Part shown: positions 8,978 through 17,759 of the stretch, piece by piece | Numbering within the stretch: position 1 is the first letter of the stretch | Layout of the letters: each line of letters opens with the position of its first letter | Assembly (NCBI GenBank): GCA_027313705.1 | Contig: DAHVDE010000037.1 | Coordinates: 62,001-126,000 of the forward strand | Length of the DNA stretch: 64,000 nucleotides | From: Actinomycetota bacterium | Lineage (GTDB): Bacteria > Actinomycetota > Actinomycetes > Streptosporangiales > Streptosporangiaceae | Direction of reading: 5' to 3' | Translations under genes and position numbers: made by a program | Notes under the pieces: generated by a model | Database searches by the model: none | The model's input: the letters and a program-made list of their open reading frames with translations, nothing else | What the model was told of the DNA's origin: nothing

Positions 8978-9106
8978 TCAGCCCTGCCTGACCCAGCCGA
9001 GCTTCGGTTCGCAGTCCTGGCCCGGCCGGCGCCGGTGCTGGCAATCGCACCAGGTGCCGCCGCGACAGGACGCGTGGTCCTGGCGCCGGCAGCTCAGGCA
9101 GATCAT
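8978..9106 (-). CDS. Small Cys/His-rich protein (putative zinc-binding)
   Basis: Candidate 42-residue protein MICLSCRRQDHASCRGGTWC then DCQHRRRPGQDCEPKLGWVR. It has CxxC, HxxC, CxC and one further Cys in 42 residues, a spacing that suggests a zinc ribbon or knuckle. Similar tiny proteins occur beside whiB in other actinomycetes as far as I recall; no function is known to me. An in-frame ATG 12 codons upstream (9142) is possible. The ribosome site (GGTGAG) is weak. It sits just downstream of the hairpin that follows whiB, so it probably has its own promoter. Confidence 0.5.
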   Translation of the reverse strand: MICLSCRRQDHASCRGGTWCDCQHRRRPGQDCEPKLGWVRQG

Positions 9107-9144
9107 GCGGCTATTCTCACCAGGCTTGGCTCTTACTAACATGA

Positions 9145-9175
9145 CTTGGCCCGGCCAGTGACTGACCGGGCCAAG
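9145..9175 (-). terminator. Strong hairpin after whiB
   Basis: CTTGGCCCGG (9145-9154) pairs perfectly with CCGGGCCAAG (9166-9175), and the interior CAGTgACTG can extend the stem. It lies 18 bp after the whiB stop on the minus strand. There is no U-tract, which is common for actinobacterial terminators. It likely separates whiB from the small Cys-rich gene. Confidence 0.7.
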
Positions 9176-9193
9176 CAAAGAAAGGGGGAGACG

Positions 9194-9499
9194 TCAGGCC
9201 GCGTTGGCGTTCGCGCGGCGCATGCGGCGACGGCGCTCGGCCGACCTCTCGTCTTCATTCAATCCGCCCCAAGTGCCGTATTTTTCCGGCCGGCTGACCG
9301 CGTAGCTAAGGCAGTCAAGCCGAACCGGGCATGAAGCACACAAACTCTTGGCCTTGCGCTCCCTGTTGTCTCGCTCAGGCTGCCGCTCGCCGTCTGGGCC
9401 AAAGAACAGCACGACATCTTCGCCGCGGCATGCGGCACGGTCCTGCCAACCCCAGTTCGGCCGCGGCAGCAACACGGCCTGACGGCGTACCTCAGACAT
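9194..9499 (-). CDS. WhiB-family iron-sulfur transcriptional regulator
   Basis: 101 residues. Four cysteines in the WhiB arrangement (ACRGED, then LCASCP, then LDCLSYA) bind a [4Fe-4S] cluster that senses O2/NO, followed by the G[V/T]WGG turn (YGTWGGLNEDER) and a basic C-terminal tail (ERRRRMRRA) that contacts DNA or the sigma factor. WhiB proteins act with the principal sigma factor in redox and developmental control. I cannot assign a specific paralogue. The GAGGAG ribosome site lies about 10 nt before the ATG. It is monocistronic judging by the hairpin behind it and the 478-bp gap in front. Confidence 0.95.
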   Translation of the reverse strand: MSEVRRQAVLLPRPNWGWQDRAACRGEDVVLFFGPDGERQPERDNRERKAKSLCASCPVRLDCLSYAVSRPEKYGTWGGLNEDERSAERRRRMRRANANAA

Positions 9500-9977
9500 G
9501 AAAAGCTCTCCTCAACCAACGCGCCGTAACTACTGCTAGCGGAGCACCGGGCTCGCTAGACAAAACACCTCGCTACCCATACACAAGGAAATCGCGCGAT
9601 ACGGCTACCGCCCCGTCGCATCATGCAAACGCCTTGCAGCGCTAAACTGTTCCCTTGCGACGGCAGCGACCTCGCCATGTGGCTGCCCGCGCCTAGACCA
9701 GGTAAACTCCGGTCGGCTGCAGAGCCGCCACGTCAGTGCACCGCCGGACAATCATGCCATCGTCGGGGTGCTCGCAGAGCCGAGATGGCAATTCTCGTCC
9801 GACTTTCGGTTCGCGCTCCCGCCTGAGGTCTGAGGCACTTCAGCTGCTGTGCCCTCGGCCGTGCCCCTCGGCGTTCCCGGCTGTGCCCCCTGCGCCTGGC
9901 TGCTTTCGCAAGGGTATCACCCCTCAATCCGGTCATTGGCTGGACAAGCTGGTCAGGGCCGAGCGACGATAGGCATC
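9500..9977. other. Divergent promoter region between whiB and the Tyr/Gly-rich gene
   Basis: 478 bp with no supportable gene. Short open frames here (for example 9623-9826 plus and 9733-9936 minus) have no ribosome site or family match. The length fits a regulated whiB promoter plus the promoter of the gene starting at 9978, but I could not identify a clear -35/-10 pair. Confidence 0.5.
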
Positions 9978-11009
9978 ATGTCCGAGCCGGATGCCGTTCC
10001 CTTGCCCAGAGAGGGCGAGGTCTTCTTCGATGTCCGCGGTGAAGCTAGAAGCATGCGGCTGAGCTGGTACGCGAACAGCCGGGTCGCGGTATTTAGCATC
10101 TGGCAGGGCAATCGCTGCACAGGGACCTTCCGCCTGCCGTTGGCCGACTTGAGCCGGATGGTGCGCACCCTTGAAGCAGGCCCGCCCGCGCCACCTAGCC
10201 GCGAGCGGGGATACGGGGCCGGCTACGGCTCAGAGCGCTCGCATGCCGCTGACTCTTTCGGCGGCGGTCAAGGCTATGCGGGTGAGGCGGCCTATGCCCA
10301 GGGTCAAGGTGCCGCGACTGAATATCTCGGGCCGGAATACGCGGGCCAGCAATACGCGCCGCAGGAATATGCCACACCGGATTTCGGCGACCAGGAATAC
10401 GCGGCTCCGGCCGCGAGGCAGGCAGGTAAGCCGGCGATCCCGAGTTACATGCCGAATCACGACGGTCACGGTTACCCCGCCGGTGACGGTTACCCCGCTG
10501 GTGACGGTTACCGTGCCGACTCGGGCTACGGCGCTGGGCGGGACTACGGCGCTGGGCAGGGCTACGGCGCTGGGCGGGACTACAGCGCGCAGCGGGATTA
10601 CGGTGCTATTCAGGCTTACGGGCCTGATGAGGGCTACGGCGCCGGGCCATATGACCCTTACCAGCCGACCCGCCGCTCGGCTGGGGCCGCCGATGAACGC
10701 ACGCGGAGTCTCGGCGACGCGGTGCTGCCGTCAAGCGACAGCGGGCCTGATGGCTTCGGGCGGGCGGACTATGACCTGCCCGGCTACGGCGAGCCTTCTG
10801 GCTATGGCGGTGCCGATCGGGCGGGATCACACCGGCGCGCTCGCCATGGCGACGAGTACGGCGATCTGCACTCCAATCTGGGCGGAGCCGGCGGCCGCGA
10901 AACCGCTGAGCCGCTGCTGCTGCCAGGAGAGGGCGAATCGGTTCCCGAGACGGCGATGCTGAGCTTTCCTTCTGTCCCGGCCAGGAACGGGCCGGGCGCT
11001 TACCGTTAG
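9978..11009 (+). CDS. Protein with short conserved N-terminal domain and long Tyr/Gly-rich disordered tail
   Basis: 343 residues. Residues 1-65 form a folded-looking module (EVFFDVRGEARSMRLSWYAN, VAVFSIWQGNRCTGTFRLP, LADLSRMVRTLEAG). The rest is low-complexity, with degenerate repeats of Y-G-A-G-x-D/G such as GYGAGRDYGAGQGYGAGRDY and earlier YA-P/G-x-E/D-Y units. The tail is rich in Tyr, Gly, Asp and Arg and has no membrane segment or signal peptide. Such tails can drive self-association or phase separation; that is inference. The start at 9978 is chosen because upstream codons look non-coding. It lies just before lsr2 in the same orientation, so a nucleoid or DNA-related role is possible but unproven. 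Confidence 0.7.
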   Translation: MSEPDAVPLPREGEVFFDVRGEARSMRLSWYANSRVAVFSIWQGNRCTGTFRLPLADLSRMVRTLEAGPPAPPSRERGYGAGYGSERSHAADSFGGGQGYAGEAAYAQGQGAATEYLGPEYAGQQYAPQEYATPDFGDQEYAAPAARQAGKPAIPSYMPNHDGHGYPAGDGYPAGDGYRADSGYGAGRDYGAGQGYGAGRDYSAQRDYGAIQAYGPDEGYGAGPYDPYQPTRRSAGAADERTRSLGDAVLPSSDSGPDGFGRADYDLPGYGEPSGYGGADRAGSHRRARHGDEYGDLHSNLGGAGGRETAEPLLLPGEGESVPETAMLSFPSVPARNGPGAYR

Positions 11010-11136
11010 CCGATCGCTGGCTCAATCCTGATGCCGAAGCCGCCGGTTCCCCACTCTCCGAGATTGTTTCGCTACGCACTGTTACTTCCTGGAGATCGCG
11101 GGAATATTGTCGCGGTTGGGGAAGGGGGGAACAGAC

Positions 11137-11472
11137 GTGGCACAGAAGGTCTCAGTCACATACGCCTGTGACTACGACTCAAAGGAAATTCCCAACGGCG
11201 AGCAAGTGACTCGCTCGTTCAGCCTTGATGGCCGGGACTACGAGATCGACCTCTGCCAGAAGCACAGCGAGAAGTTTGACGAGTCGGTGAAGCGGTTCGC
11301 AGACCATGGTCGCCGGGTTTCCGCGCGGGCTGGCCGCATTAAGCGGCGCACGACGGCACACCGCCGCCGCAGCGCCGAGATCAGGGCGTGGGCCAAGCGC
11401 TCTGGCATGGAAGTAAGCGACCGAGGCCGGATACCGGCCCAGGTCATCTCGGAGTACGAGGCGAACCACTAG
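11137..11472 (+). CDS. lsr2: Lsr2 nucleoid-associated silencer
   Basis: 111 residues, the usual length. The N-terminal dimerisation domain contains VTYACDYDSKEIPNGEQV and DGRDYEIDLCQKHSEKF. The C-terminal DNA-binding domain has IRAWAKRSGMEVSDRGRIPA, where RGR is the AT-hook-like loop that inserts in the minor groove, and ends QVISEYEANH. Lsr2 is the actinobacterial H-NS analogue; it bridges AT-rich, often foreign DNA and silences it. The GTG at 11137 is chosen because AAGGGGGGA lies about 7 nt upstream; an ATG-like start 10 codons earlier would precede that site. A hairpin follows. Confidence 0.95.
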   Translation: MAQKVSVTYACDYDSKEIPNGEQVTRSFSLDGRDYEIDLCQKHSEKFDESVKRFADHGRRVSARAGRIKRRTTAHRRRSAEIRAWAKRSGMEVSDRGRIPAQVISEYEANH

Positions 11473-11484
11473 CGGCAGGCGGTC

Positions 11485-11523
11485 CTGGGGTGGCCGGCAT
11501 CGCGCGGGTGTCAGCCACCCCAG
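11485..11523. terminator. Bidirectional hairpin between lsr2 and mscS-like gene
   Basis: CTGGGGTGGC (11485-11494) pairs perfectly with GCCACCCCAG (11514-11523) across a 19-nt loop. It is placed between the convergent lsr2 and MscS genes and can serve both strands. Confidence 0.7.
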
Positions 11524-11541
11524 CGTGCGCGTGCGCGCGGG

Positions 11542-12354
11542 TTAGTTGTCGTCAGGCAGCTGGTCGTCATCCTGGCCGGAGGTACCCGGTTGGCTCGGGC
11601 CCATCATCGGGGGTTTCGGGACGGACCGGGAGAATCGCTGGGCCAGGAGGCCGTCTCTGGGAGCGGCTCGCACCGGGCTCAGGCCTGCCGCCAGCACGGT
11701 CGCGTTAGGCAGCAAGATGGGGCCATCGTCGGTCTCCATGGTCACGTAGGTGATGCTGATCTCGGCGACCACCCCTTCGATGATGCCGCCGAGCGAGCCC
11801 GACCTGATCTTTATCGAGTCGCCCACCTTGAACGGGTGCGTGACCTGGAGCAGCATCCCGGCGAACAGGTTCGACATGGCCTGCTGCGCCGCGATGGTGA
11901 TCAGGACCGCGGTCACCGTGCCGCCGAGCACCAGCTGGCCGACGCGGAAGCCGAGCATGCTCAGCGTCACCACGAGCACTATGCACAGGCCGAACAAGAT
12001 CAGGATGTACCGCAGCAGCGAGCCGTAGGCTGCGCTGACCAGGTGCCGCAGCAGGCCGCGCGCCCAGCTTCCCCAGGCAAAGACGGAAATAAGGCCGAAA
12101 ATTATGAACGCTGTGCAGGCCCCGAGCGTAACGAGGTGACCGGTCAGGATCGGCAGCGTCGAGTCGATGCCAGCCCGTCGGGCACCGGCGGGAGTCGTCA
12201 CGGAAAACGGTATGCCGTACAGGTTGACGGCGGCCGCTGCGGCCGCCGCGAGCACGAGGCTGCTGACGGCTCGCAAGGGCCTGCTGCGCGGCCGGTGGCT
12301 ACCCGGCCAATCGCTGCCTGGCTGTACGGCGACGGGGTCTTGACTCACGGCCAT
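11542..12354 (-). CDS. MscS-family small-conductance mechanosensitive channel
   Basis: 270 residues, integral membrane. Three or four hydrophobic segments (…LVLAAAAAAAVNLYG…, HLVTLGACTAFIIFGLISVF, SLLRYILILFGLCIVLVVTL) precede the pore helix and beta domain: LGGTVTAVLITIAAQQAMSN, LFAGMLLQVTHPFKVGDSIK, GVVAEISITYVTMETDDG and ILLPNATVL. These are the MscS core motifs; the channel releases osmolytes on hypo-osmotic shock. The tail after the beta domain is short and acidic, so the usual large C-terminal cage domain is absent or minimal. The ATG at 12354 has GGTAGG only 3 nt upstream; a GTG two codons later has better spacing. Confidence 0.9.
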   Translation of the reverse strand: MAVSQDPVAVQPGSDWPGSHRPRSRPLRAVSSLVLAAAAAAAVNLYGIPFSVTTPAGARRAGIDSTLPILTGHLVTLGACTAFIIFGLISVFAWGSWARGLLRHLVSAAYGSLLRYILILFGLCIVLVVTLSMLGFRVGQLVLGGTVTAVLITIAAQQAMSNLFAGMLLQVTHPFKVGDSIKIRSGSLGGIIEGVVAEISITYVTMETDDGPILLPNATVLAAGLSPVRAAPRDGLLAQRFSRSVPKPPMMGPSQPGTSGQDDDQLPDDN

Positions 12355-12370
12355 TAACCTACCGGCAATG

Positions 12371-12408
12371 CGATCGCCCCGGAGCCGAGGCGCGCTCCGG
12401 GGCGATCG
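12371..12408 (-). terminator. 15-bp perfect hairpin after the SatP-type gene
   Basis: CGATCGCCCCGGAGC (12371-12385) and GCTCCGGGGCGATCG (12394-12408) are exact reverse complements around an 8-nt loop. The hairpin sits 19 bp after the acetate-transporter stop and just upstream of the mscS start on the same strand. Confidence 0.8.
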
Positions 12409-12427
12409 AGGCAAACTGTGCTGGCTG

Positions 12428-13012
12428 CTACGCCTTCACAAGCGGCCCGCCAACCGGAAGCACGGCCTTGCCCGACATCCCGTTGCCGACGCCCGCCGCT
12501 GAGGTGTACCAGGCACACAGCGCGGTCACGATGCCGACGTAGCCACCGATCTTGATGATGCTGGAGCTGCCGCCGAACTGGCCGATGAACAGCACGATCT
12601 CGGTGATCTCAAGGGTCAGGAAGACGGCGAACACCGCCATGTTGACCCGGGTGCTCCAGATCAGCATGTAGGTGTTGAAGATGGCGAAGGCCAGCAAGAT
12701 CCAGCCCAGGTCGTTGGGGACGTTCTCGCCTTTGGTAGCGGCGATGTGCGTCACGTAGTAACCAAGCCCGAGCCAGAAGCCGCCGTAAGTCGAGAACGCG
12801 GTCGCGCCGAAGACGTTCTGGCGCTTGAACTCCCACATTCCGGCCAGGAGCTGGCACAGGCCACCGTAGAAAAGCGCGTAGCCGATCCACTGACCGCCCC
12901 CACCTTTGGTAAGGCCGGCATTGTCCGCTGACAGCAGGAAGGTCGTCAAGGCGAAGGCGGCCAGACCGAGTGGCGCTGGGTCGGCTACGGTCGGCTCATT
13001 TGGACTGCTCAC
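12428..13012 (-). CDS. satP: Acetate/succinate transporter, GPR1/FUN34/YaaH (SatP) family
   Basis: 194 residues with six hydrophobic segments, the normal size. The family signature N-P-[AV]-P-L-G-L appears as DPAPLGLAAFALTTF. Later features are WIGYALFYGGLCQLLAGMWE, TYGGFWLGLGYY and FAIFNTYMLIWS. The family moves acetate and other small carboxylates with protons. The GTG at 13012 is chosen because GAGGAGG lies 5 nt upstream and the sequence before it is not family-like, although the frame stays open further upstream. It is monocistronic, with a strong hairpin behind it. Confidence 0.92.
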   Translation of the reverse strand: MSSPNEPTVADPAPLGLAAFALTTFLLSADNAGLTKGGGGQWIGYALFYGGLCQLLAGMWEFKRQNVFGATAFSTYGGFWLGLGYYVTHIAATKGENVPNDLGWILLAFAIFNTYMLIWSTRVNMAVFAVFLTLEITEIVLFIGQFGGSSSIIKIGGYVGIVTALCAWYTSAAGVGNGMSGKAVLPVGGPLVKA

Positions 13013-13353
13013 ATGATCCTCCTCAGGAGGTCGATGCCGTCCCGAGGCTAGCCAGCTGGAACGGCGGGGGTGAAAAACGGAACCAGACACACGTAACGCC
13101 GCGGACCGTGAAGGTCGCAACGGCGGAATGCCGGAAACAGCCGAGACTTGCGGCTGCGGAAAGCCCCCGAACCGCGCGGGGGAAGAGAGCCGGGTGCTCA
13201 CCCGAAATAAACTGACAACTCCCCATGATCCGGCCTTCCAGACTTCCATGCCGGTATCCTCACCAGGCTCATATGGAAGATCTGCCCTGAGCGTAACTCT
13301 GGTTGTCAATTAGCGGGAGACCCCGATTTAGGGCCAATGTGCGCGGGTCGCCT
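13013..13353. other. Intergenic region upstream of satP and downstream of pgl
   Basis: 341 bp without a supportable gene. On the minus strand it should hold the satP promoter; a TTGACA is present at about 13299-13304 but I see no good -10 at the right distance. Nothing else is recognised. Confidence 0.45.
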
Positions 13354-14130
13354 TCAGGGCGATGCAGGCCTGCTGAGCTGGGCAGGAAGCTCGGCAGCGG
13401 CAGCGCGGTCGAGCAGGAAAAGTGTCTGGCCGCTGCCTCGGGCGCCCGCTGCGGGTACCTGGACCGGGCCTGCGCCTGACAAGGCGAGCCTGACCGCGCC
13501 CGCCTTCTCCGCGCCCGAGGCGAGTATCCAGACATCCGAGGCGGCCCTGATCGCCGGCATGGTGAGCGACAGCCTGGTCGGCGGCGGCTTGGGTGCTCCG
13601 CGCACCGCTACCACGGTCCTGTCCTCTTCGTAGAGCGCAGGCAGCCCTGGGAACAGCGAGGCGACATGAGCGTCGGGCCCGATGCCGAGCAGCAGCACAT
13701 CAAACCTGGGCACTCCGCCGCGGTCCTGGGGCTGCGCGGCCAGCCGCAGTTCGCGGGCGTAGCGCTCGGCCGCCGCCTCAGGGTTAGGTCCGTCCTGGCC
13801 GTCAGGGCCAGGCATCGGGTGCACCCGTTCAACCCCGACGTGGTCTAGCAGGGCGGCGCGGGCACCGGTCTCGTTCCGCTCCGGGTCGCCAGCCGGCAGG
13901 AAGCGCTCGTCGCCCCACCAGATCTCCACCCGACGCCAGTCGACCGCGTCCCTGGCGGGAGCGGCGGCCAGTTCGGCGAGCACTTTGGTGCCGATACCGC
14001 CGCCGGTGAGGACCACGCTGGCCAGGCCTTTGGCCGCGACGGCGTCGACCAGCCTGGTCACCAGCCTGGCCGCGACGGCCTTGGCCAGCAGGTCGCCGTC
14101 GCGGTGAATGAGGGTCTGCGGGACGGAAAT
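13354..14130 (-). CDS. pgl: 6-phosphogluconolactonase with apparent ATT start
   Basis: 258 residues if started at ATT (14128-14130). Hydrolyses 6-phosphogluconolactone, the second step of the oxidative pentose phosphate pathway. Motifs include VVLTGGGIGTKVLAEL, WWGDERFLPAGDPERNETGA and DVLLLGIGPDAHVASLFPG, the standard Pgl set. Pgl proteins normally begin with a segment like SVPQTLIHRDGDLLAKAVAA, encoded here directly after the ATT. A GAGGAG site ends 7 nt before that ATT. There is no ATG, GTG or TTG in frame between the site and a GTG at 14061, which would delete 23 conserved N-terminal residues. Last gene of the tkt-tal-zwf-opcA-pgl operon; 4 bp separate it from opcA. Confidence 0.92.
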   Translation of the reverse strand: MSVPQTLIHRDGDLLAKAVAARLVTRLVDAVAAKGLASVVLTGGGIGTKVLAELAAAPARDAVDWRRVEIWWGDERFLPAGDPERNETGARAALLDHVGVERVHPMPGPDGQDGPNPEAAAERYARELRLAAQPQDRGGVPRFDVLLLGIGPDAHVASLFPGLPALYEEDRTVVAVRGAPKPPPTRLSLTMPAIRAASDVWILASGAEKAGAVRLALSGAGPVQVPAAGARGSGQTLFLLDRAAAAELPAQLSRPASP

Positions 14131-14134
14131 GGCG

Positions 14135-15085
14135 TTACTCCTCGTCAGCGAGGTCGGCCGTCGCTTGCGCTTTCGCGGCGTAGTCGGCGGCGGCGACCAG
14201 GGTGGCTAGTGCTTCCCCGTATACCTCGTCAGGATCTAGCCTGCGTAGTTCTTCCGCGAGCAGTTCACCTGTCTCCCTGCGATGCAGCGCCACGTGCCTG
14301 TCTGGTTCGCCCGGCCTGGACAAAGTGGCGTTCCTGCCGTCGGCACGGCTGATCACGATCTTCCCGCCGTCGGTCAGGAAACTCACCTCGGTGACGCCGG
14401 GGCCGTCGGACACCTCACGCCTGACCGGGATTCCCAGTCGCCCGGCCAGCCAGGCCACCATCAGCTCAGCGCTCGGGTTGTCACGCTCGGCACCGACGGC
14501 GGCTTCGTAGATCTGGCCAGGCGGCCGGTCAAGCGTCGCCGCGAGCAGCGAACGCCAGCTCGTGGTCCTGGCCCAGGACAGGTCGGTGTCGCCAGGCCGG
14601 TAGCCGGCCGCCAGCGCGAGCAGTCGCCCGCGCGGATCGTCGCTGGCTGCGACGTCGGTGATCCGGCGCTGCCCGAGCACGCCAAGCGGGTCGTCGGCCG
14701 GCGCTTCAGGTCCTTCTCCTGGCCACCAGATCACGACCGGGGTGTCAGCTACCAGCAGCGGCGTGACCACCGAGTCCACGTGGTCATTGAGTTCGCCGTA
14801 GATCCGCAGCAGCACGATCTGGCCAGGCGCGTTCTCGCCGACGGCGATCTCGGCGTCGAGCCTGCGCGGTCCGCGAGGCTTCCTGGCGATCACGCCGATG
14901 ATCTGGCATGGGTGCTCGCGGCTGGCCTGCGCGGCCGACTTCATCGCGTCGTACTGCTCGCCCTCGTCGGTCATCACGATCAGGTTGAGCACCACGCCGG
15001 TGGTGAGGCCGCCCATTTGCTGCGAGGCACGGATAAGCGCGCTGCGCACCGCGCTTGCCGTGGTATCGGAGAGTTCTATCCGCAT
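14135..15085 (-). CDS. opcA: Glucose-6-phosphate dehydrogenase assembly protein OpcA
   Basis: 316 residues. OpcA is required for assembly and activity of glucose-6-phosphate dehydrogenase in actinobacteria and cyanobacteria. Family segments seen are GVVLNLIVMTDEG, HPCQIIGVIARKPRGPRRLD, GQIVLLRIYGELNDHVDSVV and PLLVADTPVVIWWPGEGPE. GGGAG lies about 6 nt before the ATG. It sits 16 bp after zwf in the same operon, as expected for partners. Confidence 0.95.
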   Translation of the reverse strand: MRIELSDTTASAVRSALIRASQQMGGLTTGVVLNLIVMTDEGEQYDAMKSAAQASREHPCQIIGVIARKPRGPRRLDAEIAVGENAPGQIVLLRIYGELNDHVDSVVTPLLVADTPVVIWWPGEGPEAPADDPLGVLGQRRITDVAASDDPRGRLLALAAGYRPGDTDLSWARTTSWRSLLAATLDRPPGQIYEAAVGAERDNPSAELMVAWLAGRLGIPVRREVSDGPGVTEVSFLTDGGKIVISRADGRNATLSRPGEPDRHVALHRRETGELLAEELRRLDPDEVYGEALATLVAAADYAAKAQATADLADEE

Positions 15086-15101
15086 CTATGGCTCCCGCCG
15101 C

Positions 15102-16640
15102 CTACAGCCGCCGCCAGGCCCGGCCGTCCCGCGCCATCAAGGCGTCGGCGCTCGCCGGGCCCGCCGATCCGGCCGGGTAGGGGTCCGGCCGGCCGGCCTC
15201 CGCCCAGAATGACTCGATCGGGTCAAGTATCTTCCATGACAGCTCGACTTCCTCATGTCCGGGGAACAGCGGCGGGTCGCCGATCAGGACATCGAGCAGC
15301 AGCCGCTCGTAGGCTTCAGGACTCGACTCGGTAAAGGACTGGCCATAGGCGAAGTCCATGTTCACGTCCCTGACTTCCATCGCCGAGCCAGGCACCTTCG
15401 AGCCGAACCTCAAGGTCACGCCCTCGTCCGGCTGGACCCGGATAACCAGCGCGTTCTGACCGAGTTCCCTGGCGTCCGTGGCGTTGAATGGCAGGTGCGG
15501 CGCGCGCTGGAAGATGACAGCGATCTCGGTCATCCTGGCGGCGAGACGCTTGCCCGTGCGCAGGTAGAAGGGCACGCCTGCCCACCGCCTGGTGTCCACG
15601 CCGAGCCTGATCGCCGCGTAAGTTTCGGTGGTCGAATCTGCCGCGATCCCTGCCTCGGCCAGGAAGCCTGGCACGGGAACGCCGCCCTGCCAGCCGGCCG
15701 CGTACTGACCGCGCGCGGTACCTTCGGCCAGGTCGTCAGGTATCTGCACGGCGGAAAGCGCCTTCTGCTTCTCGGCACGGAGAGCGTCGGCCGCGAACGA
15801 GACAGGTTCTTCCATCGCGGTGAGCGCGAGCAGTTGCAGCAGGTGGTTCTGTATCACGTCGCGGGCGGCGCCGATGCCGTCGTAGTAGCCTGCCCGGCCG
15901 CCGATCCCGATGTCCTCGGCCATGGTGATCTGGACATGGTCCACGTAGCCGCGGTTCCAGATCGGCTCGAAAAGCTCGTTGGCGAACCTGAGCGCAAGCA
16001 GGTTCTGCACCGTCTCCTTGCCGAGGTAATGGTCGATGCGGAACACCGAGTAAGGCGGGAAGACGGTCGCCAGCAGGTCGTTCAGATCCCTGGCGCTGGC
16101 CAGGTCGTGCCCGAACGGCTTTTCGATCACCACCCGGCGCCAGCCGCGCCCGTCCTGGGCGGCGAGGCCAGACCGTTCTAGCTGGCCGATGACGACAGGG
16201 AACTGGTGAGGCGGTATCGACAAGTAGAAGGCGCGGTTACCGCTCGTGCCGCGGTCCGCGTCGAGTTCGCTGACGCAGCGAGCCAGATGGTCGAAGGCAC
16301 CTGGGTCGGAGAACTCGCCGGGAACGAACCTGATGCCTTCTTGGACCTGCTTCCATACCTCCTCGCGGAAACTGGTCCTGGCGTGGGCGCGTACCGCGTC
16401 GTAGGTCAGCTTCGCGAAATCCTGGTCGTGCCAGTCCCGCCTGGCGAACCCGACGAGCGAGAAGCCAGGCGGGAGCAGGCCCCGGTTCGCCAGGTCATAG
16501 ATCGCCGGCAGCAGCTTCTTCTGCGCCAGGTCACCGGTGACGCCGAACATGACGAGCACGCACGGCTCAGCTACCCGCGGTATCCGGCGATCGCGGGGAT
16601 CGCGAAGCGGGTTAGCTGAAGCCGGCGGGCTGCCGCTCAC
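15102..16640 (-). CDS. zwf: Glucose-6-phosphate 1-dehydrogenase
   Basis: 512 residues, normal length. Oxidises glucose 6-phosphate with NAD(P)+, the entry to the pentose phosphate pathway. The N-terminal Rossmann motif is [20 protein letters not shown], the active-site signature is [20 protein letters not shown], and [15 protein letters not shown] and [11 protein letters not shown] are also typical. The GTG at 16640 overlaps the tal stop as GTGA, giving translational coupling; the frame is open 17 codons further upstream inside tal but the overlap start is the usual choice. Confidence 0.96.
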   Translation of the reverse strand: MSGSPPASANPLRDPRDRRIPRVAEPCVLVMFGVTGDLAQKKLLPAIYDLANRGLLPPGFSLVGFARRDWHDQDFAKLTYDAVRAHARTSFREEVWKQVQEGIRFVPGEFSDPGAFDHLARCVSELDADRGTSGNRAFYLSIPPHQFPVVIGQLERSGLAAQDGRGWRRVVIEKPFGHDLASARDLNDLLATVFPPYSVFRIDHYLGKETVQNLLALRFANELFEPIWNRGYVDHVQITMAEDIGIGGRAGYYDGIGAARDVIQNHLLQLLALTAMEEPVSFAADALRAEKQKALSAVQIPDDLAEGTARGQYAAGWQGGVPVPGFLAEAGIAADSTTETYAAIRLGVDTRRWAGVPFYLRTGKRLAARMTEIAVIFQRAPHLPFNATDARELGQNALVIRVQPDEGVTLRFGSKVPGSAMEVRDVNMDFAYGQSFTESSPEAYERLLLDVLIGDPPLFPGHEEVELSWKILDPIESFWAEAGRPDPYPAGSAGPASADALMARDGRAWRRL

Positions 16641-17755
16641 TTCTTGCTCGTCCCGAGCTGTCCCTGGATTGTGGCGAGCAGCTCGTTCCACGAGTCGGCG
16701 AACTTGCTGACGCCTTCGTCCTCGAGCACCAGAACCACGTCGTCGTAGCTGACGCCGAGCCGCTCGAGCTCGGCGAACACCTCACGGGAGGCTTGGTACG
16801 TGCCGGCAATCGCGTTGGGCACGATCGTCCCGTGATCGGCGACCGCGTGCAGGGTCGGCTCGGGCATGGTGTTGACGGTGTCAGGCGCCACCAGGTCGTC
16901 CACGTAGAGCGTGTCCTTGTAGGCGGGGCTCTTGGTGCTTGTCGACGCCCAGAGCGGGCGCTGCACCCGTGCGCCCCGCTCGGCCAGGGCCTGCCAGCGG
17001 GGCGTCGCGGTCCGCTGCTCGAACAATTCGTAGGCGAGCCTGGCGTTCGCCACCGCCGCCTTGCCCCGCATCGCTTCGGCTTCAGGGGTCCCGATCGCGT
17101 CCAGGCGCTTGTCCACCTCGGTGTCCACCCGGCTGACGAAGAAGGAAGCCACCGACCCGAGCGAAGGCAGGTCGGAATCGGCGGCCTGCTCGAGCCCGGC
17201 CATGAACGCGTCGATGACCTGGCCGTAGCGTTCGAGGGAGAAGATCAGCGTGACGTTGACGCTGATGCCTTCGGCCAGGCACGCGGTTATCGCGGGCAGG
17301 CCCTCGACCGTGGCCGGGATCTTGATGAACAGGTTCGGCCGGTCGACCAGCCACCAGAGCTGGCGGGCCTCCGCGATCGTCCGCCCTGTATCCTTCGCGA
17401 GGCGCGGGTCCACCTCGATCGAGACCCGGCCGTCGACGCCGGCGGACTCGTCGAAGACCGGCCTGAGCACGTCGCACGCCCACCGGATGTCGAAGGTAGT
17501 CAGCATCCGCGAGGCTTCCTCGACGTCGACGCCGCGCAGGGAAAGGTCGTCGAGTTGCTTGTCGTACGCCGCGCCCTTCGCCATCGCGTGCGCGAAGATC
17601 GTCGGGTTCGAGGTGACTCCGCGCACGTGATCTTCGGTCACCAGGGCGGTGAGGTTGCCGGTGTTCAGCCGGTCCCTGCTGATGTCGTCGAGCCAGATCG
17701 ACACGCCCGCGGCGGTCAGCTCGCCGAGAGTGTCGCGTCCGTCGGATGCGGTCAT
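16637..17755 (-). CDS. tal: Transaldolase
   Basis: 372 residues, of the long actinobacterial TalB-like subfamily. Transfers a dihydroxyacetone unit between sugar phosphates in the non-oxidative pentose phosphate pathway. [16 protein letters not shown] is the N-terminal signature, and the Schiff-base Lys lies in [36 protein letters not shown] and [12 protein letters not shown] near the end are also conserved. AAGGAG lies 7 nt before the ATG at 17755. It starts 4 bp after tkt and overlaps zwf by 4 bp. Confidence 0.96.
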   Translation of the reverse strand: MTASDGRDTLGELTAAGVSIWLDDISRDRLNTGNLTALVTEDHVRGVTSNPTIFAHAMAKGAAYDKQLDDLSLRGVDVEEASRMLTTFDIRWACDVLRPVFDESAGVDGRVSIEVDPRLAKDTGRTIAEARQLWWLVDRPNLFIKIPATVEGLPAITACLAEGISVNVTLIFSLERYGQVIDAFMAGLEQAADSDLPSLGSVASFFVSRVDTEVDKRLDAIGTPEAEAMRGKAAVANARLAYELFEQRTATPRWQALAERGARVQRPLWASTSTKSPAYKDTLYVDDLVAPDTVNTMPEPTLHAVADHGTIVPNAIAGTYQASREVFAELERLGVSYDDVVLVLEDEGVSKFADSWNELLATIQGQLGTSKK

Positions 17756-17759
17756 GTCG

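Noticed and set aside
13299-13304. TTGACA considered as the satP promoter -35
   Set aside because: No TANNNT-type -10 lies 16-19 bp downstream on the same strand.
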